Numbered from the stretch's first letter, positions 29,380 to 39,800 are shown. The stretch is 64,000 bases of DNA from Sphingomonas quercus (GCF_018863195.1 NZ_JAHKRT010000007.1:180009-244008), one strand, 5' to 3'. Numbers and translations are program-made. The notes: a model not told the origin generated them from the sequence alone.

Positions 29380-30123
29380 ATGGCCTCCCCCTTGTCACGC
29401 CTCGCCCCCCTGATCCTGGCGCTGTTCCAGATCGTCGCGCCGCTCCTGCCGCGGCTCGGCATCGGCTTGCCGATCGGCGACCAGTCCGACGCGGTACGCA
29501 ACCTGATCACGCCGGCCGGGTGGGCATTCGCAATCTGGGGGCCGCTCTATGCCGGCACCATCGTCTTCGCCGTCTATCAGGCGCTCCCCGGCCAGCGCGA
29601 CAATGCGCTGGTGGCGGCGATCCGCTGGCCGGCGGCGGCGGCATTTCTGGGCAACGGGCTGTGGGCGGCCTATACCCAGCTGCACGGCCTCGGCGCGATC
29701 TCCAGCGGGATCATCGTCGGCACGCTGGCGTGCCTGCTCGTCATCAATCGCCTCTTTGCCCGCTGGCCTGAGCGACTTCACGCTGCGGAGCGCTGGTGCG
29801 TCTTCCTGCCGTTAAGCGCTCTCGCCGGCTGGATCACAGCGGCAACTATCGCCAACTTCGCCGCCACCTTGCGTTTCTATGAGGTGGCGGTGACCCCGCC
29901 GCTCGCTGCGACGATGCTGATCGCCGGCGCGGTCGGCGCCGCTGTCCTGCTCGTGCAATGGCGCGGCAATCCACCCTACGGGCTGCTATTCCTGTGGGCG
30001 CTGGCGGCGATCTTCGCGGCGGGCGGGCAGGCAAGCGCGATCGTGGCCGCCGCCGCGGCGATCGCCGCCATTCTGGTGCTGGCGGCGATGGCGATCGGCC
30101 GGCGCAGCGCGGTGGCGCCTTGA
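29380..30123 (+). CDS. TspO/MBR-like membrane protein
   Basis: A 247-aa protein with seven or so hydrophobic segments. The block TPAGWAFAIWGPLYAGTIVF resembles the P..W.F.IW..LY signature of TspO/MBR-related proteins, which bind tetrapyrroles or sterols, but the protein is longer than classical five-helix TspO. It ends 73 bp before eboF on the same strand, so it could be part of that transcript. The function and the link to ebo are unclear. Confidence 0.6.
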   Translation: MASPLSRLAPLILALFQIVAPLLPRLGIGLPIGDQSDAVRNLITPAGWAFAIWGPLYAGTIVFAVYQALPGQRDNALVAAIRWPAAAAFLGNGLWAAYTQLHGLGAISSGIIVGTLACLLVINRLFARWPERLHAAERWCVFLPLSALAGWITAATIANFAATLRFYEVAVTPPLAATMLIAGAVGAAVLLVQWRGNPPYGLLFLWALAAIFAAGGQASAIVAAAAAIAAILVLAAMAIGRRSAVAP

Positions 30124-30196
30124 CAAGCACCGCCCCGGCGTCCAGCCCGCCGGGTAGTTTTGGTATACAGCTCGTCACCGGCGACAGGGATCTGGA

Positions 30197-31579
30197 ATGC
30201 GTCGCACCATCGTCATCAATGTCGTCGGGCTGAGCCCGCGCATGCTGGGGCCGGAGACGCCCAACCTCAGCAAGCTCGCCGCCGAAGGCGCCCATCGCCC
30301 GCTGACCAGCATCATGCCCGCCGTCACCTGTTCCGCTCAGGCCACCTTCCTGACCGGGGCCCTGCCTACAGAGCATGGCATCGTCGGCAATGGCTGGTAT
30401 TTCCGCGACCTCTCCGAAATCTGGTTCTGGCGGCAGTCGGCGGCGCTGGTCGGCGGTGACAAGCTGTGGGACGTCGCGCGCGCCCGCGACCCGGGTTTCA
30501 CCTGCGCCAACATGTTCTGGTGGTACAATATGTACTCCGGTGCCGATATCGGGGTCACCCCGCGGCCGATCTATCTCGCCGATGGCCGCAAGCTGCCCGA
30601 TTGCTATTCCGCACCGGCCGAGCTGCGCGACGAGCTTACAGGGCGGCTCGGCACATTCCCGCTGTTCAGCTTCTGGGGTCCGGCGACGACCATCGCGTCA
30701 AGCGAATGGATCGCCCGCGCCTCCATCCATGTCCGCCAGACGCGCGACCCGACGCTGACGCTGATCTACCTCCCGCATCTCGATTACGGCCTCCAGCGGG
30801 TCGGCCCGCATCATCCGTCGATCGCAGACGATCTGCGCCAGGTCGACGCGGTGTGCGGCGAGATCATCGCCGATGCGGCCCGCGACGGGGCGCAGGTGGT
30901 CGTGCTGTCGGAATATGGCATCACCCCGGTCAACCGGCCGGTGCACATCAATCGGGCGCTTCGCCGGGCCGGCCTGCTGGCGGTACGCGATGAGCTGGGC
31001 CACGAGCAGCTGGATGCCGGCGCCTCGCACGCCTTCGCGGTTTCGGACCATCAGGTCGCCCACGTCTATGTGCGCGATCCTGCCCGCGTCGGCGAGGTGA
31101 AGGCCCTGCTTGCCGCATTGCCGGGCGTCGAGCGCGTGCTGGACGCGGACGGCAAGGGCGATTTCGGGCTCGATCATCCACGTTCCGGCGAACTGGTGGC
31201 GATCGCCGCGGCGGACAGCTGGTTCACCTATTATCACTGGCTGGACGATGCCCGGGCGCCCGATTTCGCGCGTACCGTCGAGATCCATCGCAAGCCGGGC
31301 TATGACCCGGTCGAGTTGTTCTTCGATCCGAAGCTCGGCAATCCCAAGCTTGCCGCCGGCTGGCGGCTGGCCAAGCGCAAGCTCGGCTTCCGCGCGTTGA
31401 TGGACGTCATTCCGCTGACCGCCGAACTGGTCAAGGGATCGCACGGGCGGATGGTGGACGATGCGGCGGACGGCCCTATCTTCATCTCGTCCAATCCCGA
31501 TCTGGTGCCCGACGGCCAAGTGGCGGCGACCCAGGTTCGGGATCTCATCCTCGCCCATGTCTTTGACGGGGCCGCCTGA
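30197..31579 (+). CDS. eboF: EboF-like alkaline phosphatase-superfamily protein
   Basis: A 460-aa phosphodiesterase/nucleotide-pyrophosphatase-type enzyme. It has the nucleophile region VTCSAQATFLTG and PTEHGIVGNGWYF, then LPHLDYG and SDHQVAH, which fit metal ligands. First gene of a six-gene ebo cluster. In other bacteria, ebo products are needed for moving certain secondary metabolites out of the cytoplasm (scytonemin is the known case). The gene is 10 nt before eboD. ATG 30197 follows GGGATCTGGA. Confidence 0.85.
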   Translation: MRRTIVINVVGLSPRMLGPETPNLSKLAAEGAHRPLTSIMPAVTCSAQATFLTGALPTEHGIVGNGWYFRDLSEIWFWRQSAALVGGDKLWDVARARDPGFTCANMFWWYNMYSGADIGVTPRPIYLADGRKLPDCYSAPAELRDELTGRLGTFPLFSFWGPATTIASSEWIARASIHVRQTRDPTLTLIYLPHLDYGLQRVGPHHPSIADDLRQVDAVCGEIIADAARDGAQVVVLSEYGITPVNRPVHINRALRRAGLLAVRDELGHEQLDAGASHAFAVSDHQVAHVYVRDPARVGEVKALLAALPGVERVLDADGKGDFGLDHPRSGELVAIAAADSWFTYYHWLDDARAPDFARTVEIHRKPGYDPVELFFDPKLGNPKLAAGWRLAKRKLGFRALMDVIPLTAELVKGSHGRMVDDAADGPIFISSNPDLVPDGQVAATQVRDLILAHVFDGAA

Positions 31580-31589
31580 AGATAGATTG

Positions 31590-32804
31590 ATGTCGCTCGA
31601 CCACGATTCAGACCAGGTCCATCCGACCGACGAAATGGGCGCCCCGCCGGCCGAGGCCGCCACGGACATCTATGTCCAGCGCTTCACGGTGGCCTACGAC
31701 TATCCGGTCGCGTTCACCCGCGACCTCTTCGCCGCCACCAATCCGGTGTTCGTTCGCGCCGTGACCCGTCAGGACCCGGATAAACTGGCGAGGATCATGG
31801 TCCTCGTCGATGAAGGGGTGGCGGCCGCCCTGCCGGGGCTGACCGAGGCTGTCGCCGCCTATGTCGCCGCGCATGCGGACCGGCTGGAACTGGTCGCCGC
31901 GCCCGAGGTGATCCCCGGCGGCGAGGGGTGCAAGAATGATCCGGCGCTCGTCGAGCGGTTGCAGCGGCGCGTCGTCGCGCTGGGCGTCGATCGCCATAGC
32001 GTGATCGTCGCCATCGGCGGCGGTGCCGTGCTCGATCTGGTCGGCTATGTCGCTGCGACGGTCCATCGCGGCATCCGCCATGTCCGGGTGCCCACCACCG
32101 TGCTCGGTCAGAACGATTCCGGCGTCGGCGTGAAGAATGGTGTCAACGCCTTCGGCCAGAAGAACCTCCTCGGCAGTTTCGCGCCGCCTTTCGCGGTGCT
32201 GAACGACGCGGCCTTCCTCGATCGGCTCGACCCGCGCGAGAAGACCGCGGGCATGGCCGAGGCAGTCAAGGTCGCGTTGATCCGTGACGGCGCGTTCTTC
32301 GCGTGGCTGGAGGCCGAGGCGGCGGCGCTTCGCGCGCATCGGCGGGCGGCGCTAGACCGGTTGGTGCGCCGCTGCGCCGAGTTGCACATGATCCAGATCG
32401 CCGGTGGCGGCGATCCGTTCGAGCGCGGCAGCGCCCGTCCGCTCGATTATGGGCATTGGTCCGCGCACAAGCTGGAGCTGCTCACCGATCATGGCCTGCG
32501 CCATGGCGAGGCGGTGGCGATCGGCCTTGCCCTCGATGCGCGCTATTCGGTGCTGGCCGGCCATCTCGCCGCCGGCGGGGAGGAGCGGGTGCATGCCCTG
32601 CTCACCGCGCTGGGCCTGCCGGTGTGGCATCCCATGCTCGAAGCGCCCGAGTTGTTGCGCGGTCTCGGCGAGTTCCGCGAGCATCTTGGCGGTGAGCTCA
32701 CGATTACCCTGCTCGCCGGCATCGGCCGCGGCATCGAAGTGCATGAGATGGACGAAACGCTGATCCGGGACGCCATCGCGTGGCTGAAGGCGCGCGCGGC
32801 ATGA
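31590..32804 (+). CDS. eboD: EboD-like sugar phosphate cyclase (3-dehydroquinate synthase-like)
   Basis: A 404-aa member of the sugar phosphate cyclase superfamily. The NAD-binding region includes AIGGGAVLDLVGYVAAT and RVPTTVLGQNDSGVG. Zinc ligands are at the expected places: Glu in GMAEAVKV, His in DYGHWSAH and His in RHGEAVAIG. It is not the shikimate-pathway AroB, whose sequence and context differ. It probably makes a cyclitol-like core from a sugar phosphate; the product is unknown. ATG 31590 is used; the open frame upstream overlaps eboF. Confidence 0.88.
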   Translation: MSLDHDSDQVHPTDEMGAPPAEAATDIYVQRFTVAYDYPVAFTRDLFAATNPVFVRAVTRQDPDKLARIMVLVDEGVAAALPGLTEAVAAYVAAHADRLELVAAPEVIPGGEGCKNDPALVERLQRRVVALGVDRHSVIVAIGGGAVLDLVGYVAATVHRGIRHVRVPTTVLGQNDSGVGVKNGVNAFGQKNLLGSFAPPFAVLNDAAFLDRLDPREKTAGMAEAVKVALIRDGAFFAWLEAEAAALRAHRRAALDRLVRRCAELHMIQIAGGGDPFERGSARPLDYGHWSAHKLELLTDHGLRHGEAVAIGLALDARYSVLAGHLAAGGEERVHALLTALGLPVWHPMLEAPELLRGLGEFREHLGGELTITLLAGIGRGIEVHEMDETLIRDAIAWLKARAA

Positions 32805-34003
32805 AGCTTCCCGGCGCTCTTGGCCACCTGACCTATTGCACCAATGTCCATCCGGGCGAGACATGGCCGGCGGTGGATGCGGTGCTGAGGTCGGACGTGC
32901 TGGCGGTACGCGACGCGATGGATGCCGGCGGCCCGTTCGCGATCGGCCTCAGGCTCTCGGCGCGGGCGCTGGCAGACGCGGCCCGGCCCGAGGCGCTGGC
33001 GGCGATGAAGGCGCATCTCGCCGCCGAGCGGCTCTACGTCTTCACGCTCAACGCCTTTCCCTACGGCCCTTTTCACGGGACGCCGGTAAAGGCCGACGTT
33101 TATCTGCCCGACTGGCGGGCGGAGGAACGGCTCGCCTACACCAACGCCGCCGCCGATTATCTCGCCGCCTTGCTGCCGCCCGGAATGGAAGGCAGCGTCA
33201 GCACCGCGCCCGGCGCCTTCCGCGCCAATGTCGGTTCGTCGCAGACCCTGGAGGCGATCGCAGACGCGATGTTGCGCCACGCCGCCCACCTCGTCGCCAT
33301 CGAGCGGCGGACGGGGGCGGTGATCGCCCTCGCCATCGAGCCGGAGCCGGCCTGTCTGCTGGAGACCACGGCGGAGGCGGTGGCGTTTTTCGAGGCGCAT
33401 CTTTTCTCGCCCGCCGCCGTCGCCCGGCTGGCGGCGTTGACCGGTCTGTCGCCGGGGGACGCCGAGGCGGCGCTGCGCCGCCATCTCGGCCTGTGCTTCG
33501 ATCTGTGCCACGCGGCGGTCGAGTTCGAGGATGCCGGCGAGGCGGTGGCGCTGCTGCGCTCGGCCGGCGTGAAGGTCGCGAAGATGCAGGTCAGTTCCGG
33601 CCTGCGCTTGCCCGAGGTGGGGAGGGATGCGGCGACCCTGCTCGGGCCGTTCGACGACGAGGTCTATCTGCATCAGGTGGTCGAGCGGACCGGTGACGGC
33701 CTGCTCAACCGCTATGACGATCTGCGCGACGCGTTTGCGGCGCTCGCCACGGCCGGGCCGGATGCCGGGCGGGAATGGCGCGTCCATTATCATGTGCCGC
33801 TGTTCCTCGAGGCGCTGGGCGCATTCGCCTCAACCCAGCCCTTCGTGCGCGAGGCGCTGGAGCTGCATCGCCGCCAGCCCATCTCCCAGCATCTCGAGGT
33901 CGAGACCTATACCTGGGGGGTGCTGCCCGATGCGTGGCGCGCCGCCAGCCTGCCGGAAGCGATCGCCCGCGAGCTGACATGGGTGCGCGACCAATGGCAT
34001 TGA
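32801..34003 (+). CDS. eboE: EboE-like TIM-barrel (xylose isomerase-like) protein
   Basis: A 400-aa protein of the sugar-phosphate isomerase/epimerase fold: LTYCTNVHPGETW at the start, EPEPACLLETT, FDLCHAAVEFE, KMQVSSGLRL and HYHVP carry acidic and His residues that could bind a metal. It overlaps eboD by 4 nt (ATGA) and runs 10 nt into eboC, so translation is coupled. EboE is annotated elsewhere as a metabolite-traffic protein. Confidence 0.88.
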   Translation: MKLPGALGHLTYCTNVHPGETWPAVDAVLRSDVLAVRDAMDAGGPFAIGLRLSARALADAARPEALAAMKAHLAAERLYVFTLNAFPYGPFHGTPVKADVYLPDWRAEERLAYTNAAADYLAALLPPGMEGSVSTAPGAFRANVGSSQTLEAIADAMLRHAAHLVAIERRTGAVIALAIEPEPACLLETTAEAVAFFEAHLFSPAAVARLAALTGLSPGDAEAALRRHLGLCFDLCHAAVEFEDAGEAVALLRSAGVKVAKMQVSSGLRLPEVGRDAATLLGPFDDEVYLHQVVERTGDGLLNRYDDLRDAFAALATAGPDAGREWRVHYHVPLFLEALGAFASTQPFVREALELHRRQPISQHLEVETYTWGVLPDAWRAASLPEAIARELTWVRDQWH

Positions 34004-34854
34004 CCCTGTCGGTCGCCTTCCGCCTCGGTCGGGTGTCGAACCTGCCGACGGTGTGGACCAATGTGCTGGCCGGTGTGATGCTGTCCGGTGCGGCGTTCAC
34101 CGGCGGGGCCGTGGCGTTGCTGATCGCGGCGCTGTCCCTGTTCTACGTCGCCGGCATGTATTTCAACGATGCCTTCGACGCCGGCTATGACGCCAGAACC
34201 CGGCCGGGCCGCCCGATCCCGTCGGGCGTGGTCACGGCGCGCGCGGTATTCATGCTGGGTGGGGCGATGATGCTGGTCGCGCTCCTGCTGCTGGCGTCGC
34301 TGCCGGCGCGTTCGGGCGGCCTGCTCGCCGCGCTCGGCCTCGTAATCGCGATCATCGTCTATGATGCCTGGCACAAGGCCAATCCGTTCGGCCCGGTGGT
34401 GATGGGCCTGTGCCGGCTGCTCGTCTACGTCATCGCCGCGCTCAGCCTCACCGACGCGCCCGATCCCGCCGTCTATGTCGCGGCGCTGGTGGCGCTCTCC
34501 TACCTGATCGGGCTGACCTACGCAGCCAAGCAGGAGGACCTGACCAGGATGGGCAGCCTGTGGCCGCTGCTGTTTCTGGCCGCGCCGCTGCTCTACGGTG
34601 TGCGGACCGCGGCGGAGGGGGGCGTGGGCCTCGCCGCCTATCTCGCGCTGGCGGCCGTGATCCTGTGGTCGGTGTGGCTGATGATGCGGCCGGGGCCGAA
34701 GGCGATCGGCAAGGTGGTGGCGCTGCTCATCGCCGGCATCTGCCTGCTCGACGCGCTGTTTGTCGCCGGCGCGGGCCAGCCGGGGTGGGCAGTGCTGGCG
34801 ATGCTCGGCTTCGTCGTCACGCTCGCCGCGCAACGCATCATTCCAGGAACATGA
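33994..34854 (+). CDS. eboC: EboC-like UbiA family prenyltransferase
   Basis: A 286-aa integral membrane protein with about eight helices. The first Asp motif NDAFDAGYD followed by RPGRPIPSG matches UbiA prenyltransferases that bind Mg2+-prenyl diphosphate. The second Asp-rich motif is degenerate (near KQEDL). It likely attaches an isoprenoid to the ebo product. Overlaps eboE by 10 nt and precedes eboA by one base. Confidence 0.9.
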   Translation: MALTLSVAFRLGRVSNLPTVWTNVLAGVMLSGAAFTGGAVALLIAALSLFYVAGMYFNDAFDAGYDARTRPGRPIPSGVVTARAVFMLGGAMMLVALLLLASLPARSGGLLAALGLVIAIIVYDAWHKANPFGPVVMGLCRLLVYVIAALSLTDAPDPAVYVAALVALSYLIGLTYAAKQEDLTRMGSLWPLLFLAAPLLYGVRTAAEGGVGLAAYLALAAVILWSVWLMMRPGPKAIGKVVALLIAGICLLDALFVAGAGQPGWAVLAMLGFVVTLAAQRIIPGT

Positions 34855-34855
34855 G

Positions 34856-35533
34856 ATGACACCGCTCGATCTTCTGACCGTCTGGCTGGAGCGGCAGGCC
34901 GACCCGCAGGCCGTAGCGTGGCTTGCCGAGCGCCGCGCCGCCGTCCGCGCCGAGCCCGACGCCCGCACGCTGACGATCGCGCTCGGCCTCGTCCCGCGCA
35001 AGATCGGCAAGGCCGCCCTCGATCTCACGGCGGAGGATGTCTCCGCGGCTGACCGCGCCCGCCGCGGCTGGCGTCCGCAGGGCCTCACCGCCGATCAGAC
35101 GGCGCGCATCATGCTGCTGCTGGAAGCCGGGGGCGCCGATGATTTCCCCGCCCTGATCAAGCGCGTGCTGACCACCTCGGACCTTGCCGAGCAGATCGCT
35201 GTCTATCGCGGGTTGCCCCTCTACCCGGGGCAGGCGGCGCTGGCGCCGGTCGCCGCCGAAGGGGTGCGCAGCGCCGTGCGTGCGGTGTTCGAGGCGGTGG
35301 CGCACGGCAATCCGTTTCCGGCCGAGCAGTTCACCGAGGCCGCCTGGAACCAGATGGTGCTGAAGGCCCTGTTCGTCGAATCGACGTTGGCGCCGATCAT
35401 CGGCCTGGACGATCGCTGGAACCCGGAGCTCGCCCGGATGCTGCGCGACTATGCCGCCGAGCGCACTGCCGCCGGTCGGCCGGTCAGCCCGGAATTGTGG
35501 CGGGGCGTCGCGCAATCGGATGGCATCGCGTAG
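34856..35533 (+). CDS. eboA: EboA domain-containing protein
   Basis: A 225-aa alpha-helical protein. Segments such as LYRGLPLYPG-like (VYRGLPLYPGQA), NPFPAEQFTEAAWNQMVLKA and FVESTLAPIIGLDDRWN match the EboA family, which is defined only by membership in ebo clusters and has no known fold or activity. ATG 34856 lies 1 nt after the eboC stop. AGGAAC stands upstream. Confidence 0.88.
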   Translation: MTPLDLLTVWLERQADPQAVAWLAERRAAVRAEPDARTLTIALGLVPRKIGKAALDLTAEDVSAADRARRGWRPQGLTADQTARIMLLLEAGGADDFPALIKRVLTTSDLAEQIAVYRGLPLYPGQAALAPVAAEGVRSAVRAVFEAVAHGNPFPAEQFTEAAWNQMVLKALFVESTLAPIIGLDDRWNPELARMLRDYAAERTAAGRPVSPELWRGVAQSDGIA

Positions 35534-35542
35534 GAGAGGAAC

Positions 35543-36577
35543 ATGACCGAGATCGCCTGTCCCTGCTGCGGCGGCGCGCTGACCGAAGCGCAGCTCGCCG
35601 ATCTCCGCGCCCAGCTCGCCGCCGAGCCGCAGTCGCCGCTTGCCAGCCTGCCGGCCGGCGCGATGTTCATTGATCCGCACTGTCACATGATCTCACGCAC
35701 CACCGACGATTACATGGCCATGGCCGCCGCCGGCATCGTTGCGGTGGTTGAGCCGGCGTTCTGGCTCGGCCAGCCCCGCACCAATGTCGGCTCCTATATT
35801 GATTACCTGTCGCACATCATCGGCTTCGAGCGCTTTCGCGCCGGTCAGTTCGGCATCCGCCATTATTGCACCGTCGGTCTCAATTCGAAGGAGGCCAATG
35901 ACGAGGCGCTGGCCGAGGCGGTGATGGACATCCTGCCAGCCTTCGCCGCCAAGGAGGGCGTGCTGGCGATCGGCGAGATCGGCTATGACGACCAGACGGC
36001 GCTGGAGGACCGCTATTTTCGCGCCCAGATCGAGCTTGCCAAGGAGCTTGATCTGCCGATCATGATCCACACCCCCCATCGTGACAAGAAACGCGGCACC
36101 AGCCGGACGATGGATGTGCTGATCGAGCATGGCTTCGATCCGGCGCGCTGCGTGATCGATCACAATAACGAGGAAACGGTGCGCGAGGTGCTGGATCGCG
36201 GCTTCTGGGCGGGCTTCTCCATCTATCCGGGCACCAAGATGGGCAATGCCCGCATGACCGAGCTGGTCATGCACTATGGCGCTGAGGGGATCATCCTCGA
36301 TTCAGCCTGCGACTGGGGCAATTCCGATGCGCTCGCCGTGCCCAAGACGGCGCTGATGATGGCCGCGCGCGGCATCGCGGCTGAGACGATCCGCAAGGTC
36401 ACCTACGACAACGCCCTCGCTGTTTACGGCCTCAACGGGGAGATGAAGCCCGCTGACTGGCTGGAGGCGGGCGAGATCGACCATGGCGCGCTGTTCTCCG
36501 GCAACAGCGTGCTGCGCGCCGGCGAGATTCCACGGCTGCCCCGGCGCGGGGCCGGCGGCGGGCTGGAGATCGTCTGA
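35543..36577 (+). CDS. eboB: EboB-like TatD family metal hydrolase
   Basis: A 344-aa amidohydrolase-fold protein. Metal residues are in FIDPHCHM, GEIGYDD, MIHTPH and DSACDWGNS. The N-terminus has CPCCGG (residues 6-11), a zinc-ribbon-like addition not usual in TatD. TatD proteins are nucleases or esterases; EboB is annotated as a hydrolase of unknown substrate. It starts 9 nt after eboA with AGGAGAGG-like ribosome site GGAGAGGAAC, and converges with the eCIS operon 10 nt beyond its stop. Confidence 0.9.
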   Translation: MTEIACPCCGGALTEAQLADLRAQLAAEPQSPLASLPAGAMFIDPHCHMISRTTDDYMAMAAAGIVAVVEPAFWLGQPRTNVGSYIDYLSHIIGFERFRAGQFGIRHYCTVGLNSKEANDEALAEAVMDILPAFAAKEGVLAIGEIGYDDQTALEDRYFRAQIELAKELDLPIMIHTPHRDKKRGTSRTMDVLIEHGFDPARCVIDHNNEETVREVLDRGFWAGFSIYPGTKMGNARMTELVMHYGAEGIILDSACDWGNSDALAVPKTALMMAARGIAAETIRKVTYDNALAVYGLNGEMKPADWLEAGEIDHGALFSGNSVLRAGEIPRLPRRGAGGGLEIV

Positions 36578-36587
36578 CCGTTCGCGG

Positions 36588-36887
36588 CTATCGGCCACGC
36601 CGGTCAGGCTTGGCGGGCTTCGTCGTCTCCTGCGCCGCATCGAGCGTGCGCGTGCGCTGATCGAGCTCGCCCTTGAGCTCCGCGATCTCCGCGTCGATGC
36701 GCGCGGCCGCGGCGATCTTCTCCTCTTCCAAGGCCTTGATGCGCTCGGCTACCCGATCGATCTGCTGTCGCTGCAGCTCGGCCGGCTTGCCAAGCGCGGC
36801 CACTGCATCCGTCTTGCCGCCCTTGAGCGCCTCGGTCAGCTGCGCGCTGAGCCTGGCCTCGTGATCCGCGAACTGGCCGATGTCCAT
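36588..36887 (-). CDS. Small coiled-coil protein at the end of the eCIS operon
   Basis: A 99-aa acidic and basic protein, almost wholly helical. A coiled coil runs from about residue 40 to 85 (QQIDRVAERIKALEEEKIAA) and the tail is Lys/Arg/Pro-rich. No family is recognised. ATG 36887 follows GGGAGGATCGC, 11 nt after the DUF6519 gene, so it is the last gene of the contractile operon. It might be a structural accessory or a chaperone; this is inference. Confidence 0.65.
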   Translation of the reverse strand: MDIGQFADHEARLSAQLTEALKGGKTDAVAALGKPAELQRQQIDRVAERIKALEEEKIAAAARIDAEIAELKGELDQRTRTLDAAQETTKPAKPDRRGR

Positions 36888-36898
36888 GCGATCCTCCC

Positions 36899-39800
36899 TC
36901 AGAACGGGTTGGTGTTGAAGGCGGCCTCCGGGTTGGGCATCTGGGCTGCCCGGCGCGAATTGCCCGATTGCGAGGCATTGCCGATGAACGGCCCCTCCAT
37001 GTCGTTGAGAGACCATGACGGGAAGGGCGTCGTCGCCTTCACGTGATTACCCATGATGCTGCAATGTCGGCCGGTGAGCGTGACCGTGGCGCCCGCCGCC
37101 GCCGCGCCGATCGGCGGCGAGAAATGGCCGTGGTGGTTGCCGCTGTAGAGGACGCGCTCGAAACGACCGAAGATCAGATCGTTGATCTGGGTCTGCCATA
37201 TCTCGACGAGGGCGCGCGCGCCGGTCCCAATGAAGCGGTTGTTGGCGATCTGGATCGCGAAGCCGAATACGGCGCGCGTATCGCCCAGCATGGTGACGAT
37301 CTCCATCAGCCCGCGCATGCGCAGCGCCCGGTCATCGCCGGTCACCGGGCGGTCGGTGAGGCTGGAATAGGTGACCTGATTGCCTTCGATGCGCGCCTCG
37401 AGGATGTTTTCGCCGTTGATCTGGTAGGCCAGCGGGGCGGTTGCCGCCCCGGCCGCCCGGGGCAGGCCGGTATCCATCACCTCATTGGTGTCGAGATGAA
37501 GCTCCCCCGCCACCGTCATGGCGTTGATGCCGGTGGCGATCGGCGCGGCCGCGCCGCAGCGTATCACCCGGTTCGCGATTACCGCACAGCGCTGGCTGAC
37601 GTCCGAGATGCGGATGCCGCCCTGCGCGGCGCCGGTGATGCGATTGTCGCTGATCGTCGGCGCTTCCTCGGTGGCGACGACGATGCCGAGCTGGCCGCCG
37701 TCGATACGATTGCCGCCGACATGGTTGCGCGCCCCCTGCAGCGCGTAGATGCCGGCGAAGGGCTGGGCGAGGATATTGCCGTCGACGATCGCATCGGTCA
37801 CCCGCAGCATCGCCACGCCGAAGCCGGTTATATCCGCGGCACGGCCGAAGCTGTTGCCGGAAACCCGTGGCCGTGCCACGCCGAGCAGCAAGGCGCCGTG
37901 CTGGCTGCCTTCGCAGACATTGTCGGTGACGGCGATGCGCTCAAGCGGGAGCAGCTTGTTGCCCGCCATTTCACCCGCTGAGACGGCGAGGGTGAACGCC
38001 GGGGTGCCGGCGGCGCTGGCGATGGTGTTGCCACGCGCCGCGGAGCCGCTGCCGCACAATCGCACGCCGGTGAGCATGTCGCCGCGCATCTGGATGTAGT
38101 TTTCGCTGACGACGCTGCCGGCGGCGGCGGTATCGATGGCATAGGTCCGCGCCTGCGCACCCCGGACGGCGAGGCCGATGCGGTTGCGGGCGATACGCGA
38201 TCCGATCGCACGCGAGGCCGGCGCGTCGCCGCCGGGCGCGTCGTTGACGATGATGCCGTTGGCGGTGCCGACGATCAGATTGTCCTCGGCGATGAGCGGG
38301 CCGCGCATCGCGCTCGCCAGGATCGCGGCGGCGGTGGCCACCGCCTCGACCTGCAACGACAACGAGAATTGGCAGCCGCTGACGGTGACGTTGCGGCAGC
38401 CGCCGCTGAGCCACACCCCGATCGCCGGGCTCTGGAAGCGGCAGCCGGAGATGACGAGGCCGTCGGCACTCGCCGCCAGAAAGCCGACGCCGTCGCCGCG
38501 CTCAGGCTGGTCGAGCACGCAATCGTCGAAGCGGCTGTCCTCGCCGCCCTTCATCATCACCAGCGGCGCGGACGACGCCTCGATATGACGCATGACGAGG
38601 GTGTGAACGCGCGTCGCCACCGGATTGCCGAGCGCGAGGATGCCGGTGCCCCGGCGGTTGACGATGATCGCGCCCATGCTCTCGCCGTGGAGCGTGACAT
38701 TGTCCCGCTGGATGATGATCGGCCTGTCGATGGCGTGCGTGCCGGCCTTCACGCAGACGCAGCCGCCCACGTCGGGCAGCGCATCCACCGCGGCCTGGAT
38801 GCTCTCGCCGGGGACGACGACGATCGTGCAGCAGCCGGGCCGGCGGTCGCCGCCGCCGGTCTTGGGGGGTGGGGGGCGGCAGTCGGTGATCGCGGGGGTC
38901 GGGCCGCCAAGGCCGGTGATCGCGGCGATCTGGACATAATGGCGGGTGATGCCCCGCGGGGGCGCTGCGTTCAGTATCTCGATCTGCGCGGTCGCGGTGC
39001 GCGCCCAGAACACCCAATGGTCGCCGAGGTTGAACTCGCCGCCGGGCGACAGCGTGGAAAAGGCGATCTGGATTCCTGCCTCGAGATCGATCGGGCCAGT
39101 GGCGGTGGCGATCAGGCCGTCGGCATCGATGGCGTTGGTCGAGGCCGTCTGATCCCAGCGGTGGATGCGCGTATGGCGCGCGGCGAGGTCGGCGGCGGTG
39201 GCGCCGAAGGGCCGGCCGGTCGGCAGCGCGCGGTCGAGGATGATCTGGCGCTGATCCTCGACGATGTCGACGACCAGCGCCATCTCTCCGGCCTCGCCCA
39301 TCAACTCGCGCTGGTCGTCGGTGACGGTCACCCAGTCGCCGATGCGGAAGCGCATCACCCCATCACGGCCGATGCGGTTGACGGTGAGTGTCGTCTGCGT
39401 GCCGGAAATGGCGATGCCGGTGATCGCCGAGACGATCGTCGCATTGTCGCGCGACCATTTGAAGCGCGCGGTACCGAGCGGCCCCGCCGTCTGCACCTCG
39501 ACCCGATAAAGCCGGTTCTCCAGCCCGCGATAGCCGGCGACGGGCGGAAGGATGCAGGGATCGTCGGGCGTCGGCGGAGCGATTGCCTGCGTCGTCAGGC
39601 GGCCTTGCGAGGCAGGCTTGCCGACCGGCATGCCGCAGGCCGCGCCCTGCGCGGCATCGACGCGCAGCTGCCACACGGTCTGCAGCCTCGTGGTGGTGTC
39701 CACCCCGCCCAGCGCCGCGTCGAGCAACGCCGGATCCTCGATATAGGTGACTTCGCGCTCCCAGATTTCCAGATAGGCGAGGGCGTCGCCGCCCGGCAGC

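Noticed and set aside
31590..32804. Shikimate-pathway 3-dehydroquinate synthase (aroB)
   Set aside because: The protein shares the fold, but lies within a full ebo cluster and differs in the binding region, so EboD is the better call.
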